A stretch of DNA of 33,165 nt from positions 46,129 to 79,293 of the forward strand of contig JAQWAU010000004.1 in NCBI GenBank assembly GCA_028707535.1, written 5' to 3'. Every line of letters begins with the position of its first letter. Position 1 is the stretch's first letter. Made by a program: the position numbers and the translations under genes. Below, piece by piece: positions 24,309-32,935 of this stretch. Source of the DNA: Heliobacteriaceae bacterium (GTDB taxonomy: Bacteria > Bacillota > Desulfitobacteriia > Heliobacteriales > Heliobacteriaceae). The notes beneath the pieces were generated by a model, which was given only the letters and a program-made list of their open reading frames with translations, did no database searches and had not been told where the DNA came from.

Positions 24309-24760
24309 AAAGCAAAAGGCAGCGGGCTATCCTAGACATTATTCAGCATCAGGTCATCGGTACACAGGAAGAACTGGCCCAAGCATTACGGGAACGGGGA
24401 ATAGAGGTTACACAAGCAACAATTTCCCGGGACATTAAGGAGCTTGGTTTGGTCAAGGTGCCAGTAAGCAAGGAGGAATCCAGGTATGCCGCTCCTGGTG
24501 ACCCGCCGCCTTTGCCTGCTTCCGACCGGTTACGGCGTTTATTACGGGATACGGTGAGCAGCGTCGAATATAGCCTGAACATTGTAGTTGTAAAAACGCT
24601 GCCGGGGCATGCCCATGCAGTTGCTGCGGCAATCGACGGCAGTCAATGGCCGGAAGTGATCGGCACGGTTGCCGGTGATGATACAATTGTTATCGTTGTT
24701 AAACCGTTTGAAGTGGTAACGGATCTGGTGGCCAAGATTTCCGGCTGGCTAAATGATTAA
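24305..24760 (+). CDS. argR: Arginine repressor ArgR/AhrC
   Basis: Arginine-dependent hexameric regulator of arginine synthesis and breakdown. The 151 residues have the winged-helix N-terminal domain (KSKRQRAILDIIQ, TQEELAQALRERGIEVTQAT, then SRDIKELGLVKV) and the C-terminal oligomerisation/arginine-binding domain with LPGHAHAVAAAID and GTVAGDDTIVIV, where the GDD aspartates bind arginine. ATG 24305 overlaps the mnmM stop; a longer frame from 24176 would overlap mnmM deeply. recN follows, the usual Firmicute neighbour. No arginine genes are in the window. Confidence 0.96.
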   Translation: MKSKRQRAILDIIQHQVIGTQEELAQALRERGIEVTQATISRDIKELGLVKVPVSKEESRYAAPGDPPPLPASDRLRRLLRDTVSSVEYSLNIVVVKTLPGHAHAVAAAIDGSQWPEVIGTVAGDDTIVIVVKPFEVVTDLVAKISGWLND

Positions 24761-24782
24761 CGGGTGATGAGGTGATACCGCC

Positions 24783-26513
24783 ATGTTGGAGAGGCTGCGG
24801 GTGGAAAATTTAGCCTTGATTGAATTGGTGGAGCTTAACCTGTCCCCGGGATTGAATTTGTTAACTGGGGAAACCGGGGCTGGTAAATCTTTAGTGATTG
24901 ATGCCGTAAATCTGCTGATTGGTGGCCGGGCCAATAGTGAGGTGATCCGGACTGAGGCAGTAAAAGCCCGCATTGAGGGACTGTTTCGAATCAATGGACC
25001 GGGGGAATTATGGAACAGTTTGGCGGAACTAGGGGTTGATTTAGAGGAAGATGACTGTCTGTTATTAACCAGAGAAATTTCCCGGGCCGGAAAGAGTGTT
25101 TGTCGGATTAATGGCCGGAGTGTACCGGTTAGTGTTTTTCGGGAAGTCGGGGGTCGATTGTTAGACCTGCAAGGGCAACATGAACAGCAATCCCTATTAA
25201 ACCCACGGAAACATTGCCTTCTGGTTGACCGGCTAACCGGTACGGAAGGAGAAAAAGCCTTAACCGCCGTAGGCATTGCTTACCGGGATTGGCAGGACGC
25301 CTGCCGGCAAATTGAACGGCTGGAAGTAGAAGCAGTCGGGCGGGAAGAACGTTTGGCTTCACTTACATACCAAAAGATAGAGATAGAAAATGCCCGGCTG
25401 CAAGTTGATGAAGATCTGCAGTTGGAAAATGAATATAAACGGCTGCAAAACAGCGAAAAAATGATCACGCAAGTCAGTGCTGCCCATCTCGCCTTAACGG
25501 GAGAAGATGGTTTCGGCATTTTGGATCTGGCGGACCGGGCAAGACAGGCCTTGCTGGTTTGTGCCGGTTATGATGACGGCTTAGGAGAATTGGTCCAACA
25601 AGCCGAAAATATTTATTATCAAAGTGAGGAACTGGCCCGGCAATTGGTGGATTACCGCACCGGCCTGGAGTTCCAACCGGGCCGGTTGGAGGAGGTCGGC
25701 GACCGTTTAGACCTGATCCGGCGTCTAAAACGTAAGTACGGGAATAGTGTGGCGGAAATCCTGCAGTATGGTGAAACGGTTAAATTAGAAATTGCCGCCC
25801 TGGAACAACATGATGAACAGCTGGCTGAACTGCGCCGGCAATGGGATACCCAGTTGGTGGTTTATAACCGGGCAGCAGCCGTTTTATCCCGGTTGCGCCG
25901 GGATACGGCAGCAAAGCTCCAGGCAGCCATTGAACAGGAGCTGGCTTATCTTGGTATGCCCCAAGCCAGCTTGACCGTGCAGTTTTCCAACCGGACAGAA
26001 CCGGCCAAAAACGGGGCGGAAGATATGGAATTTCTATTTACGACTAATCCCGGGGAGCCGGTTCGACCTTTGGCCAGAATTGCTTCCGGTGGGGAATTGG
26101 CCCGGATTTTATTGGCATTCAAAACGGTTTTGGCCGGTGTAGAAGGTATCCCCACCCTGATTTTTGATGAGATTGACACGGGAATTGGGGGACAAGCCTT
26201 ACAGGCGGTGGCCGAAAAATTGGCTCAAGTAGCCGGGAACGTCCAGGTAATCTGTGTGACTCACGCGCCCCAATTGGCGGCTTACGCCGATACCCACTTT
26301 CTGATTTATAAAGAGGTATGTAGTCAAAGAACGATCGCCCAAGCTAAGCCATTGAACGAAGCTGAACGCATTAATGAACTTGCGCGAATGCTGGCCGGCG
26401 AAAAGGCAACTACTGTCACTTTCCATCATGCCCGAGAAATGGTTGGCCAGGCAAAAAAACCGGCAATTTCCGGTTTAGAAAAAACCAGTGAACTGGAAAA
26501 ACATAAGTCTTAA
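24783..26513 (+). CDS. recN: DNA repair protein RecN
   Basis: SMC-like ATPase acting early in double-strand break repair. The 576 residues have an N-terminal ATPase half with Walker A GETGAGKS (29-36), LLTREISRAGKSVCRINGR and LLDLQGQHEQQSLL, a central coiled coil (about 150-380), and a C-terminal half with the signature ASGGELARILLAFK and Walker B TLIFDEIDTGIGG, then VICVTHAPQLAAYAD. Length is normal. It starts about 10 bp after GAGGTG. Last gene of the unit, followed by a strong terminator. Confidence 0.97.
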   Translation: MLERLRVENLALIELVELNLSPGLNLLTGETGAGKSLVIDAVNLLIGGRANSEVIRTEAVKARIEGLFRINGPGELWNSLAELGVDLEEDDCLLLTREISRAGKSVCRINGRSVPVSVFREVGGRLLDLQGQHEQQSLLNPRKHCLLVDRLTGTEGEKALTAVGIAYRDWQDACRQIERLEVEAVGREERLASLTYQKIEIENARLQVDEDLQLENEYKRLQNSEKMITQVSAAHLALTGEDGFGILDLADRARQALLVCAGYDDGLGELVQQAENIYYQSEELARQLVDYRTGLEFQPGRLEEVGDRLDLIRRLKRKYGNSVAEILQYGETVKLEIAALEQHDEQLAELRRQWDTQLVVYNRAAAVLSRLRRDTAAKLQAAIEQELAYLGMPQASLTVQFSNRTEPAKNGAEDMEFLFTTNPGEPVRPLARIASGGELARILLAFKTVLAGVEGIPTLIFDEIDTGIGGQALQAVAEKLAQVAGNVQVICVTHAPQLAAYADTHFLIYKEVCSQRTIAQAKPLNEAERINELARMLAGEKATTVTFHHAREMVGQAKKPAISGLEKTSELEKHKS

Positions 26514-26544
26514 GATCAGGTCCCAGGATGGTAAATTACGCCTG

Positions 26545-26590
26545 AAAAGCAGCGAACTACCCCGGTAAACCGGGAGTTTGCTGCTTTTTT
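26545..26590 (+). terminator. Strong intrinsic terminator after recN
   Basis: A long near-continuous stem: AAAAGCAGC with GCTGCTTTT, AACT with AGTT, then CCCGG with CCGGG across a TAAA loop, ending in TTTTTT. Flanking A/T runs could let it work in both directions. Confidence 0.95.
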
Positions 26591-26741
26591 GTGTAGACAA
26601 ATGGCCGAATTACCAAGGGCTTGCGGGACTTCCAGGGGTTATGGGGCATAGGTGGTCAGGTCAACGGAGAAAGTAGAAATGTCGTCGCGAAAAATGGCAG
26701 GCAAATGGAAAATAAAGCGGGAGTCTTGAAGGAGGTGGCTG

Positions 26742-28295
26742 ATGGAGAAGCATTGGGTAAAAAAAGTTTGCGGCACTTTATTGGCTTTCTTATTGATTTC
26801 GGCCAGCCTGACGGAGGAAGCTTTTTGTTTGTGGCTGATACCATCACAATTGCGCACAGTCGTAGGTGCGGAAGTACCAATTCAGCGGATGTTTCCGGAA
26901 AACGTTTTGCGCCATGTAACCTTAGATATTCAACGGATTAACCTGCCGGCATTTCAATCCATGCCGGCATCTCCGGAAAACCAGGAGGCTACTTTCGCCG
27001 GTTTGACCACAGGGGAGATCGTGGAACCTGGTCGGTTTAACCTCACCCTGCGGTTAATGGGATTCATTCCTTTAAAAAAGATCATCGTGGATGTCCTACC
27101 ACCGGTTGAATTGATCCCCGGTGGACATTCCATCGGCGTGATGTTGCACTCTGCGGGGGTTTTGGTAGTTGGGCAAGCACCGGTAGTTGACGAAGCAGGC
27201 CAAAAACAATATCCGGCCAAACAAGCAGGAATTCAGGTAGGTGATACGATTAATCGCGTTAACGGTCAAGTGATAAAAAGTGATAGCGAACTGGCCAAAA
27301 TAATTCAAGAAGCCGGCCAAACCGGCCAAGCGGTGGAATTAGAATGGTCACGCAACGGACAATTATATCATTCCCCGATCACTGCCATTCCTTGCCGCGA
27401 GACCAAACGTTACCGGGTGGGTTTATATGTCCGGGACCGGGCTGCCGGGGTCGGCACCTTGACCTTTCTTGACCCTAAGAGCCGCACTTACGGTGCTCTC
27501 GGGCACGTAATCAATGATATCGATACTAATCAACAGATCAATGTGGCGGATGGCCGGATTGTACCGGCTTTCGTGAAAGCAATCCAACTGGGAAAGCGGG
27601 GGATTCCCGGTGAAAAAGTTGGTGTTTTTCAAGAAGAAAACGCTGCCTTTTCCGGTAACATTCAGGGGAATACCAAGGTAGGGATTTTTGGTCAGATGGA
27701 TGGTGAATTAAGAAACAACCATTATCCGCTGGGATTGCCGATTGCTCTTTCCGCCCAAGTATTAGAAGGTCCGGCAGAAATAATTACCGTGATCGAAGGA
27801 GACAGATTAGAGAAATTTCAAATTATAATCGAACAAATTATGCCCCACCGGTCAGACGGAAAAGGTTTGATTATCCGGGTTACGGATGCCAGGTTATTAA
27901 ACATTACCGGAGGAATTGTTCAAGGGATGAGTGGCAGCCCAATTATCCAAAACGGCAAGCTGGTTGGCGCTGTTACGCATGTGTTTATTAATTCTCCCCA
28001 AAGTGGATATGGCTGTCTAATAGAAAACATGTTGGAGGAAGCGGGACTTTGGCAGCCAAGTAATCAGGTAAGTGGGGCTTTGTCTAAGCAAAGCCCAATT
28101 TTTTTGAAAATTTCCTCTTATAAAGGGAATTTGTTTCGAGAGTATCTTTATTTATGTTACAATATGATGGCAAATTCAAAAAAATTAAATACCAGTTCTA
28201 GAATAAATTTGTCAATAGACGTCATTTTTCCTCGATTACATTTTTTGGTAGAAAGCAGGAATTTTCTTTGTTTTGTCGAAAGAAAATTTCAATAA
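26742..28295 (+). CDS. spoIVB: SpoIVB signalling serine protease (PDZ, S55 family) with read-through C-terminal tail
   Basis: Forespore-secreted protease that triggers pro-sigma-K processing in Bacillus. It has an N-terminal membrane or signal segment (8-26), a PDZ domain (about 155-210; [18 protein letters not shown]) and the S55 catalytic domain. His255 (GALGHVI), Asp382 (VTDARLL) and Ser397 (GMSGSPI) keep exactly the spacing of the Bacillus triad (142 and 15 residues), so the enzyme should be active. Start ATG 26742 is 7 bp after AGGAGG. Oddity: conserved sequence ends around residues 435-445, yet the frame continues about 75 codons through a terminator and the spo0A promoter region and overlaps upstream spo0A start candidates. 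The tail is probably not native, from a lost stop or an indel. Confidence 0.93.
   Translation: MEKHWVKKVCGTLLAFLLISASLTEEAFCLWLIPSQLRTVVGAEVPIQRMFPENVLRHVTLDIQRINLPAFQSMPASPENQEATFAGLTTGEIVEPGRFNLTLRLMGFIPLKKIIVDVLPPVELIPGGHSIGVMLHSAGVLVVGQAPVVDEAGQKQYPAKQAGIQVGDTINRVNGQVIKSDSELAKIIQEAGQTGQAVELEWSRNGQLYHSPITAIPCRETKRYRVGLYVRDRAAGVGTLTFLDPKSRTYGALGHVINDIDTNQQINVADGRIVPAFVKAIQLGKRGIPGEKVGVFQEENAAFSGNIQGNTKVGIFGQMDGELRNNHYPLGLPIALSAQVLEGPAEIITVIEGDRLEKFQIIIEQIMPHRSDGKGLIIRVTDARLLNITGGIVQGMSGSPIIQNGKLVGAVTHVFINSPQSGYGCLIENMLEEAGLWQPSNQVSGALSKQSPIFLKISSYKGNLFREYLYLCYNMMANSKKLNTSSRINLSIDVIFPRLHFLVESRNFLCFVERKFQ
28075..28105 (+). terminator. Intrinsic terminator inside the extended spoIVB frame
   Basis: Perfect 8-bp stem GGGCTTTG/CAAAGCCC with a 6-nt loop, then AATTTTTTT. 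It sits where spoIVB genes normally end, suggesting the ancestral stop was just upstream. Confidence 0.85.
28135..28163 (+). promoter_or_regulatory. Possible vegetative (sigma-A) promoter of spo0A
   Basis: Extended -10 TGTTACAAT (TACAAT at 28158-28163) with a weak -35 TTCGAG 17 bp upstream, just after the terminator. It fits the known dual-promoter design of spo0A, but the weak -35 limits certainty. Confidence 0.5.
28208..28216 (+). promoter_or_regulatory. Upstream 0A box (Spo0A binding site)
   Basis: TTTGTCAAT matches the 0A box consensus TTTGTCRAA at 8 of 9 positions. It lies between the two candidate spo0A promoters, suggesting control by phosphorylated Spo0A. Confidence 0.55.
28255..28283 (+). 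promoter_or_regulatory. Sigma-H promoter of spo0A
   Basis: GCAGGAATT (28255-28263) is a full match to the sigma-H -35 (RNAGGAWWW). After 11 bp comes GTCGAAAGA (28275-28283), close to the -10 RNNGAATWW. It lies about 44 bp before the spo0A start, as expected for the sporulation-onset promoter. Confidence 0.75.
28272..28280 (+). promoter_or_regulatory. 0A box overlapping the sigma-H -10 region
   Basis: TTTGTCGAA is a perfect 0A box and covers part of the predicted sigma-H -10, implying direct autoregulation of spo0A by its product. Confidence 0.75.
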
Positions 28296-28326
28296 CATGG
28301 AAAAAACAGGGAGGGTCAACAAAATA

Positions 28327-29106
28327 ATGGAAAAATTCCGGCTGGCGATCGCGGATGACAATCAGGAGTTTTGCTATATCTTACAGGATTTCTTAAGCAG
28401 ACAAGAGGATTTTGAAGTAATCGGTATTGCCAAAAACGGCTTGGAAGCCGTGAAATTGATTCAAGAACAAACCCCTGACCTTGTAATCCTGGATATCATT
28501 ATGCCCCATTTAGACGGGATTGGTGTATTAGAGCGGATGGCTGAGTTAAACTTGGTTAAACGCCCCCGGACGATTATCTTGACGGCTTTTGGGCACGAAA
28601 TATTGACCCAACGGTCCGTAGCCCTTGGGGCCGATTATTATGTTCTTAAACCGTTTGACATGGAAATTTTGGCCAACCGGATCAGACAATTGCTTTCCGG
28701 TAATATGCCGGTAGTTAGTGTTAATCCGGCGGCTGTGCCTCCGGCCCGAACACGGAATCTGGATGTTGATGTGACCAACATAATTCATCAGATGGGTGTT
28801 CCTGCCCATATTAAAGGCTATCAGTACTTACGTGATGCGATTATTATGGTAATAAACGAAGTAAGTCTCCTCGGGGCAGTCACTAAGGAATTGTACCCGA
28901 TGATTGCGCAAAAATACCTGACAACACCTTCCCGGGTCGAACGGGCAATCCGTCACGCTATTGAATTGGCCTGGGATCGGGGGAATGTGGAAATGATGTC
29001 CAAGTTTTTTGGTTATACGATTAACTTAGAACGTGGCAAGCCTACCAACAGTGAATTTATTGCGATGGTAGCCGATAAATTACGGTTGCAACAAAAAGTG
29101 GGTTAG
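28327..29106 (+). CDS. spo0A: Stage 0 sporulation transcription factor Spo0A
   Basis: Master response regulator of sporulation entry. The 259 residues comprise a receiver (acidic pocket ADD; phospho-Asp in [24 protein letters not shown]), a linker (about 125-145), and the Spo0A-type DNA-binding domain with [27 protein letters not shown] and [20 protein letters not shown], the recognition-helix region. ATG 28327, about 11 bp after GGGAGGG, aligns with the family N-terminus; ATG 28297 and an upstream TTG would translate the leader. It follows spoIVB as in Bacillus and most spore-formers, with its own sigma-A-like and sigma-H promoters and 0A boxes, and is ended by a terminator. Confidence 0.97.
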   Translation: MEKFRLAIADDNQEFCYILQDFLSRQEDFEVIGIAKNGLEAVKLIQEQTPDLVILDIIMPHLDGIGVLERMAELNLVKRPRTIILTAFGHEILTQRSVALGADYYVLKPFDMEILANRIRQLLSGNMPVVSVNPAAVPPARTRNLDVDVTNIIHQMGVPAHIKGYQYLRDAIIMVINEVSLLGAVTKELYPMIAQKYLTTPSRVERAIRHAIELAWDRGNVEMMSKFFGYTINLERGKPTNSEFIAMVADKLRLQQKVG

Positions 29107-29130
29107 TTTCGAATACTTTAACTGGAACCA

Positions 29131-29157
29131 GAGGGTGACCCGAAAGGGTCCCCTTTT
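29131..29157 (+). terminator. Intrinsic terminator after spo0A
   Basis: GACCC-GAAA-GGGTC stem extended by GGG/CCC across a single bulged T, then TTTT. It lies 25 bp after the spo0A stop. Confidence 0.8.
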
Positions 29158-29258
29158 GATTTCGACGATGAAAAGTTTCTTTAGGGAAAGGGAAAACCAA
29201 CAGTAATGCCGAAAATTATATCATACTGTTTATTGGGTAAAGGAGGAGAGGGTAACCC

Positions 29259-30413
29259 TTGGTTCAACGGGAACGGATTGTCCGGGAATTCATCAAATTA
29301 TGTTCCATTTCTTCACCTGGGGGTAGGGAACGGAAAATAGCCGACCAGGTAAAGACTGTCCTTGTCGACTTGGGGTTAGAGGTGGAAGAGGATGCGGTCG
29401 GTGTGGTTACCGGTGGCAATGCCGGCAATGTTTTTGCCCGGGTAAACGGCACGGGACCTGGGCCGGCGCTATTTTTCAGCGCTCATCTGGATACGGTCAA
29501 TCCTTGTGATCAAGTGGTGCCGGTAGTAAAGGAAGCAGTGGTTTATTCCGATGGAACAACGATCCTGGGAGCCGATGATAAAGCTGGAATCGTTGCGATA
29601 TTGGAAATGTTACGGATGCTTAAAGAGATTAACCAGCCTCATCCAACGGTTGAGGTGATTTTTACCGTTCAGGAAGAAGGGGGCCTTAAAGGGGCAAAAG
29701 CGTTCGATACCGGGTGGTTGACAGCTCAGATGGGGTATGTTTTGGATTCATCAGGGCCGGTTGGCAGTATGGTAATCCAAGGCCCCGCCCATAACGGAAT
29801 CGAGGCCTTATTACATGGGCAGGCCGCCCATGCGGGCGTTTGTCCGGAAGAAGGGATTAGTGCCGTTAAAGTGGCGGCCCGGGCCATTAACCGCATGCGT
29901 TTGGGGCGAATTGACCCGGAAACAACCGCTAATATTGGTACGATTAATGGTGGTACTGCTGCCAACGTTGTTCCGGAACGGGTTCTGATCAAAGGGGAGG
30001 CCCGCAGTTTGGATCCGCAAAAACTGGTCAAGCAAACTGCCCATATGGTGGCCTGTTTTGAGCAGGCTGCCCAAGAAATGGGGGCCAAAGCGGAAGTAAC
30101 TACTTTTTTGGAATATCCGGGTCTTCGACTGGATCCTACGGAACCGGTCGTAGCTTTGGCGGTTCAGGCAGCTACTGCTATCGGTCTGGAACCACGATTA
30201 GAGTCTACCGGTGGTGGTTCAGACGCTAATGTATTTAACGGGGCCGGTTTGCCGACCGTAAATTTTGGGATTGGGATGCAAAAGGTGCATACCTTAAAAG
30301 AGCATATTGCCATCCGCGATCTAGAAACGATGGCCCGGCTTTTGTGCTCAATCGTCCGTCAGGCAGGAAGTGAAAATGGCGGCGGGGATGCTGCCTGGTT
30401 CCGAAAGGAGTAG
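29259..30413 (+). CDS. M20-family zinc peptidase (peptidase T-like)
   Basis: Predicted cytosolic di-zinc aminopeptidase or amidohydrolase of 384 residues. Metal and catalytic residues are visible in FSAHLDTV (His, Asp), LGADDKAG (bridging Asp), TVQEEGGLKGA (general base Glu and ligand Glu), the later STGGGSDANVF and the final ligand His in KVHTLKEH; the dimerisation lid lies between about 180 and 290. It resembles the PepT-like/YqjE group, so peptides are the likely substrate, but this is not settled. The start is TTG 29259 after AGGAGGAGAGGG. First gene of an apparent four-gene operon; nudF follows after 2 bp. Confidence 0.9.
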   Translation: MVQRERIVREFIKLCSISSPGGRERKIADQVKTVLVDLGLEVEEDAVGVVTGGNAGNVFARVNGTGPGPALFFSAHLDTVNPCDQVVPVVKEAVVYSDGTTILGADDKAGIVAILEMLRMLKEINQPHPTVEVIFTVQEEGGLKGAKAFDTGWLTAQMGYVLDSSGPVGSMVIQGPAHNGIEALLHGQAAHAGVCPEEGISAVKVAARAINRMRLGRIDPETTANIGTINGGTAANVVPERVLIKGEARSLDPQKLVKQTAHMVACFEQAAQEMGAKAEVTTFLEYPGLRLDPTEPVVALAVQAATAIGLEPRLESTGGGSDANVFNGAGLPTVNFGIGMQKVHTLKEHIAIRDLETMARLLCSIVRQAGSENGGGDAAWFRKE

Positions 30414-30415
30414 GC

Positions 30416-30970
30416 ATGGAACACCTAAAAGAAAAAATGGTGGAAAGTGAGCTTATTTATTCAGGCAAGTTTGTTAACTTGCGCAAAGATCGGGTCACCC
30501 TGCCGGATGGGGCAACCGCTTTCCGGGAGGTGGTCGAACATCCGGGGGCTGCCGCGATCATCCCGATTACGTCAGGGGGCGAAGTTGTTTTGGTCCGGCA
30601 GTGGCGCTATCCGGTCGACAAGGTTTCCATTGAGCTTCCGGCGGGGAAATTGTCTCCCGGAGAAGAGCCGCTTGCTTGTGCGCAAAGAGAACTGGCCGAA
30701 GAGACCGGGTTTGCCGCCCGGCGCTGGCAACATTTGCTCACTTTTTATACCAGCCCAGGGTTTTCCAGTGAGCTCATGCATTTGTTCCTTGCTGATAAAC
30801 TGGTGGTTGCCAATGCTCACCCTGATGACGACGAATTTGTTGAACCCTTGGTAGTGCCCCTGGCGGCAGCTTTAGAGATGGTAGAGACCGGGGAGATTTG
30901 TGATGCTAAGTCCATTATTGGTTTGTTGGAAGTAGCCAGGATTCTCCAGGGGAAATCGGTAGAAAGGTAA
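30416..30970 (+). CDS. nudF: ADP-ribose pyrophosphatase (Nudix hydrolase)
   Basis: Hydrolyses ADP-ribose to AMP and ribose 5-phosphate. The 184 residues contain RQWRYPVDKVSIELPAGK, the Nudix box from GKLSPGEEP through AQRELAEETGF (G-x5-E-x7-RELxEExG pattern), and FYTSPGFSSELMHLFLA, typical of the ADPRase branch. ATG 30416 follows AAAGGAG and starts 2 bp after the M20 gene; endoQ follows after 3 bp. The order nudF-endoQ-spoIIM is shared with Bacillus-type genomes. Confidence 0.94.
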   Translation: MEHLKEKMVESELIYSGKFVNLRKDRVTLPDGATAFREVVEHPGAAAIIPITSGGEVVLVRQWRYPVDKVSIELPAGKLSPGEEPLACAQRELAEETGFAARRWQHLLTFYTSPGFSSELMHLFLADKLVVANAHPDDDEFVEPLVVPLAAALEMVETGEICDAKSIIGLLEVARILQGKSVER

Positions 30971-30973
30971 GCT

Positions 30974-32194
30974 ATGCCGGTATTTTACGGGGATTTTCAT
31001 GTCCATTTGGGTCGTTCGGGAGACGGGCGACCCATAAAAATTACTGCTGCCCGTAACTTGACTTTGGAAACAGTTTTGTGGGAAGCCCAGTACCGTAAAG
31101 GAATCGACATTGTTGGGGTGGTTGATGCAGCAGCCCCTGGGGTGGTTGCCGATTTGACCGCCCTAATTGACCGGGGAGAATTACGGGAACTGGCCGGGGG
31201 TGGGTTTTGTTTCCGGGAGAAAACTGTTCTGTTACCGGGAGCAGAATTGGAAACCCGGGAAAAACGGGGATTTGCTCATTTTGTGGCGTTTTTGCCTACC
31301 TTGGATGCTTTGCGGTCTTTTTCCCGGCAGTTGCCGGAATGGGTGACCAACCCCAACTTGAGTTCTCAACTTTGTCGTTGCCGGGCAGCTGATATTTTGG
31401 AATGCGTCACCGATCTGGCAGGAATCTTGATTCCTGCACATGCTTTTACGCCGCATAAAGGGCTACTTGGGCAAGGGGTTGATCAATTAACGGAAGCGTT
31501 TACGGATCGGCAGTTGGCCCAGTTACCCGCCATGGAACTGGGCCTTTCCGCAGATAGCTTGATGGCCGACGAAATCCCGGGTCTAAAACAATTTGCCTAC
31601 CTGTCCAACTCTGATGCCCATTCCGTCCAAAAGATTGCCAGAGAATATAATGTGCTGCATTTAGCCGAGCCGAATTTTACCGAATTCAAACGGGCGTTGT
31701 GCCGGGAAAATCAACGGGGGATCGTGGCAAATTACGGCTTGGACCCCCGGTTAGGAAAATATTACCGCAGTGCGTGTGGCACCTGTGGTTTGGTAACCAC
31801 GGCTGCTCCACCGTATTTCGGCCCTTGTGCCGGGTGTGGCAATACCCACCTGACTCCAGGGGTATGGGACCGGATCAAGTGGTTGGCTATCCGTTATCGG
31901 GGGGAAGTATCTTGTGATAATTTACACCGGCCACCTTATATCCACCAGGTCCCCTTGGATTTTTTACCTGGGGTCGGGACCAAAACCAGAGAAAAGCTAC
32001 TGGAGATATTCGGTACCGAAATGAATTTGTTGCACCGCGTAACAGATGCGGAAATCCAGGCAGCGGTAAAGCCACAGTTAGCTGCTACTTTGCTGGCCAT
32101 GCGGCAAGGGACCTTAACTGTTCTTCCTGGTGGTGGTGGCCGTTATGGCCGGGTAAAGGTATGCCCGTCCCCTTTTACGCATACAGTGGATTAA
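30974..32194 (+). CDS. endoQ: Endonuclease Q (PHP-domain repair endonuclease)
   Basis: Cuts DNA 5' of deaminated bases (uracil, hypoxanthine, xanthine) and abasic sites. The 406 residues begin with a PHP metal-binding domain (DFHVH at 7-11, Glu91, His156 in PAHAF, SDAH at 213-216), followed by a zinc ribbon (Cys268, Cys271, Cys285, Cys288) and a helix-hairpin-helix (LPGVGTKTREKLLEIFG, 331-347), the known EndoQ layout. ATG 30974 is 3 bp after nudF. Found in archaea and some bacteria, including Bacillus (YqxK). The gene sits directly upstream of spoIIM, so spore DNA repair is a reasonable but unproven role. Confidence 0.92.
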   Translation: MPVFYGDFHVHLGRSGDGRPIKITAARNLTLETVLWEAQYRKGIDIVGVVDAAAPGVVADLTALIDRGELRELAGGGFCFREKTVLLPGAELETREKRGFAHFVAFLPTLDALRSFSRQLPEWVTNPNLSSQLCRCRAADILECVTDLAGILIPAHAFTPHKGLLGQGVDQLTEAFTDRQLAQLPAMELGLSADSLMADEIPGLKQFAYLSNSDAHSVQKIAREYNVLHLAEPNFTEFKRALCRENQRGIVANYGLDPRLGKYYRSACGTCGLVTTAAPPYFGPCAGCGNTHLTPGVWDRIKWLAIRYRGEVSCDNLHRPPYIHQVPLDFLPGVGTKTREKLLEIFGTEMNLLHRVTDAEIQAAVKPQLAATLLAMRQGTLTVLPGGGGRYGRVKVCPSPFTHTVD

Positions 32195-32226
32195 ACGGGA
32201 GACACTGGAAAAAGGGGCGGTTACCG

Positions 32227-32841
32227 GTGTTGGCAGCCTTGGAACAGCTTTGGCGTCACCATTTACAGGCTCATTGGCGGTATTATATTTTGGTTGCCGG
32301 GGTAATTGCGGCCGGGATTGCCGGGGGTACCCTAGCGGCTAAGATGTTGCCAACCGGTCAAGTTGTGGAGCTCCAGGCCAGATTAGGGGAAGCTTTCTAT
32401 GGTTTGGCCGGAGGGGTAAACTACCAATCACTGGCTAATTTCGCGGTTTTGCGGAATTTGCAGGCGGTTGGGTTGGTTTTGTTTTTGGGGCTAACTGTGA
32501 TCGGGTTGCCATTTATTTTGGCCTTTTTGTTTTTCCGCGGTTTTGCGCTGGGATTTACCGTTGGCTTTTTAATGCTGTCCCGGCCAAATGATGGTTTATT
32601 GATTGTGTTATTAGGCTTGGTGCCCCCCAGCCTGGTTTTTCTTCCTGGCTTGGTGGTTGCCGGTGTGGTTGCTTTGGCTTTTTCTCTTTGGCTGGTTAAA
32701 GGCCGGTCGACAGAACGGGTATCCTTAAGTAGCGCCTTGGTAGTTTATTGTGGAGTTGGGTTTGGCACCTTGGCCTTAGCGTTTTTTGCCGGACTGTTGG
32801 ATGCTTATGTCGCACCTTGGCTATTGCGTTTGTGTTATTAA
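32227..32841 (+). CDS. spoIIM: Stage II sporulation protein M
   Basis: Integral membrane part of the SpoIID-SpoIIM-SpoIIP complex that remodels peptidoglycan during engulfment. About 204 residues with five or so membrane helices (YYILVAGVIAAGIAGGTLAA; VGLVLFLGLTVIGLPFIL; FALGFTVGFLML; LLGLVPPSLVFLPGLVVAG; a last helix near the C-terminus) and the family's NLQAVGLVLF and VPPSLVFLPGL motifs. GTG 32227, 6-8 bp after AAAAAGGGGCGG, is preferred; ATG 32161 would add 22 residues and overlap endoQ by 34 bp. Last gene of the operon; an IS fragment begins 28 bp later. Confidence 0.92.
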   Translation: MLAALEQLWRHHLQAHWRYYILVAGVIAAGIAGGTLAAKMLPTGQVVELQARLGEAFYGLAGGVNYQSLANFAVLRNLQAVGLVLFLGLTVIGLPFILAFLFFRGFALGFTVGFLMLSRPNDGLLIVLLGLVPPSLVFLPGLVVAGVVALAFSLWLVKGRSTERVSLSSALVVYCGVGFGTLALAFFAGLLDAYVAPWLLRLCY

Positions 32842-32876
32842 ACTAAAAACAAAGCCATCCCATAATGATGATATGC

Positions 32877-32930
32877 TCCCCCTTGAGTAGACACCTGAAA
32901 AAACAAAAATTCAGGACTACACAAGGGGGA
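32877..32930 (+). promoter_or_regulatory. Long hairpin over the IS orfA ribosome site
   Basis: TCCCCCTTG (32877-32885) pairs with CAAGGGGGA (32922-32930), GTAG (32887-32890) with CTAC (32917-32920), and CCTGAA (32894-32899) with TTCAGG (32910-32915). The 3' strand includes the AAGGGGG ribosome site 5 bp before ATG 32936, so transcripts from outside the element would mask it. Confidence 0.65.
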
Positions 32931-32935
32931 TTTTT

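Noticed and set aside
28273-28326. Longer spo0A N-terminus from TTG 28273 or ATG 28297
   Set aside because: These would translate the 0A box/sigma-H -10 region and the ribosome site; the family N-terminus aligns with ATG 28327.
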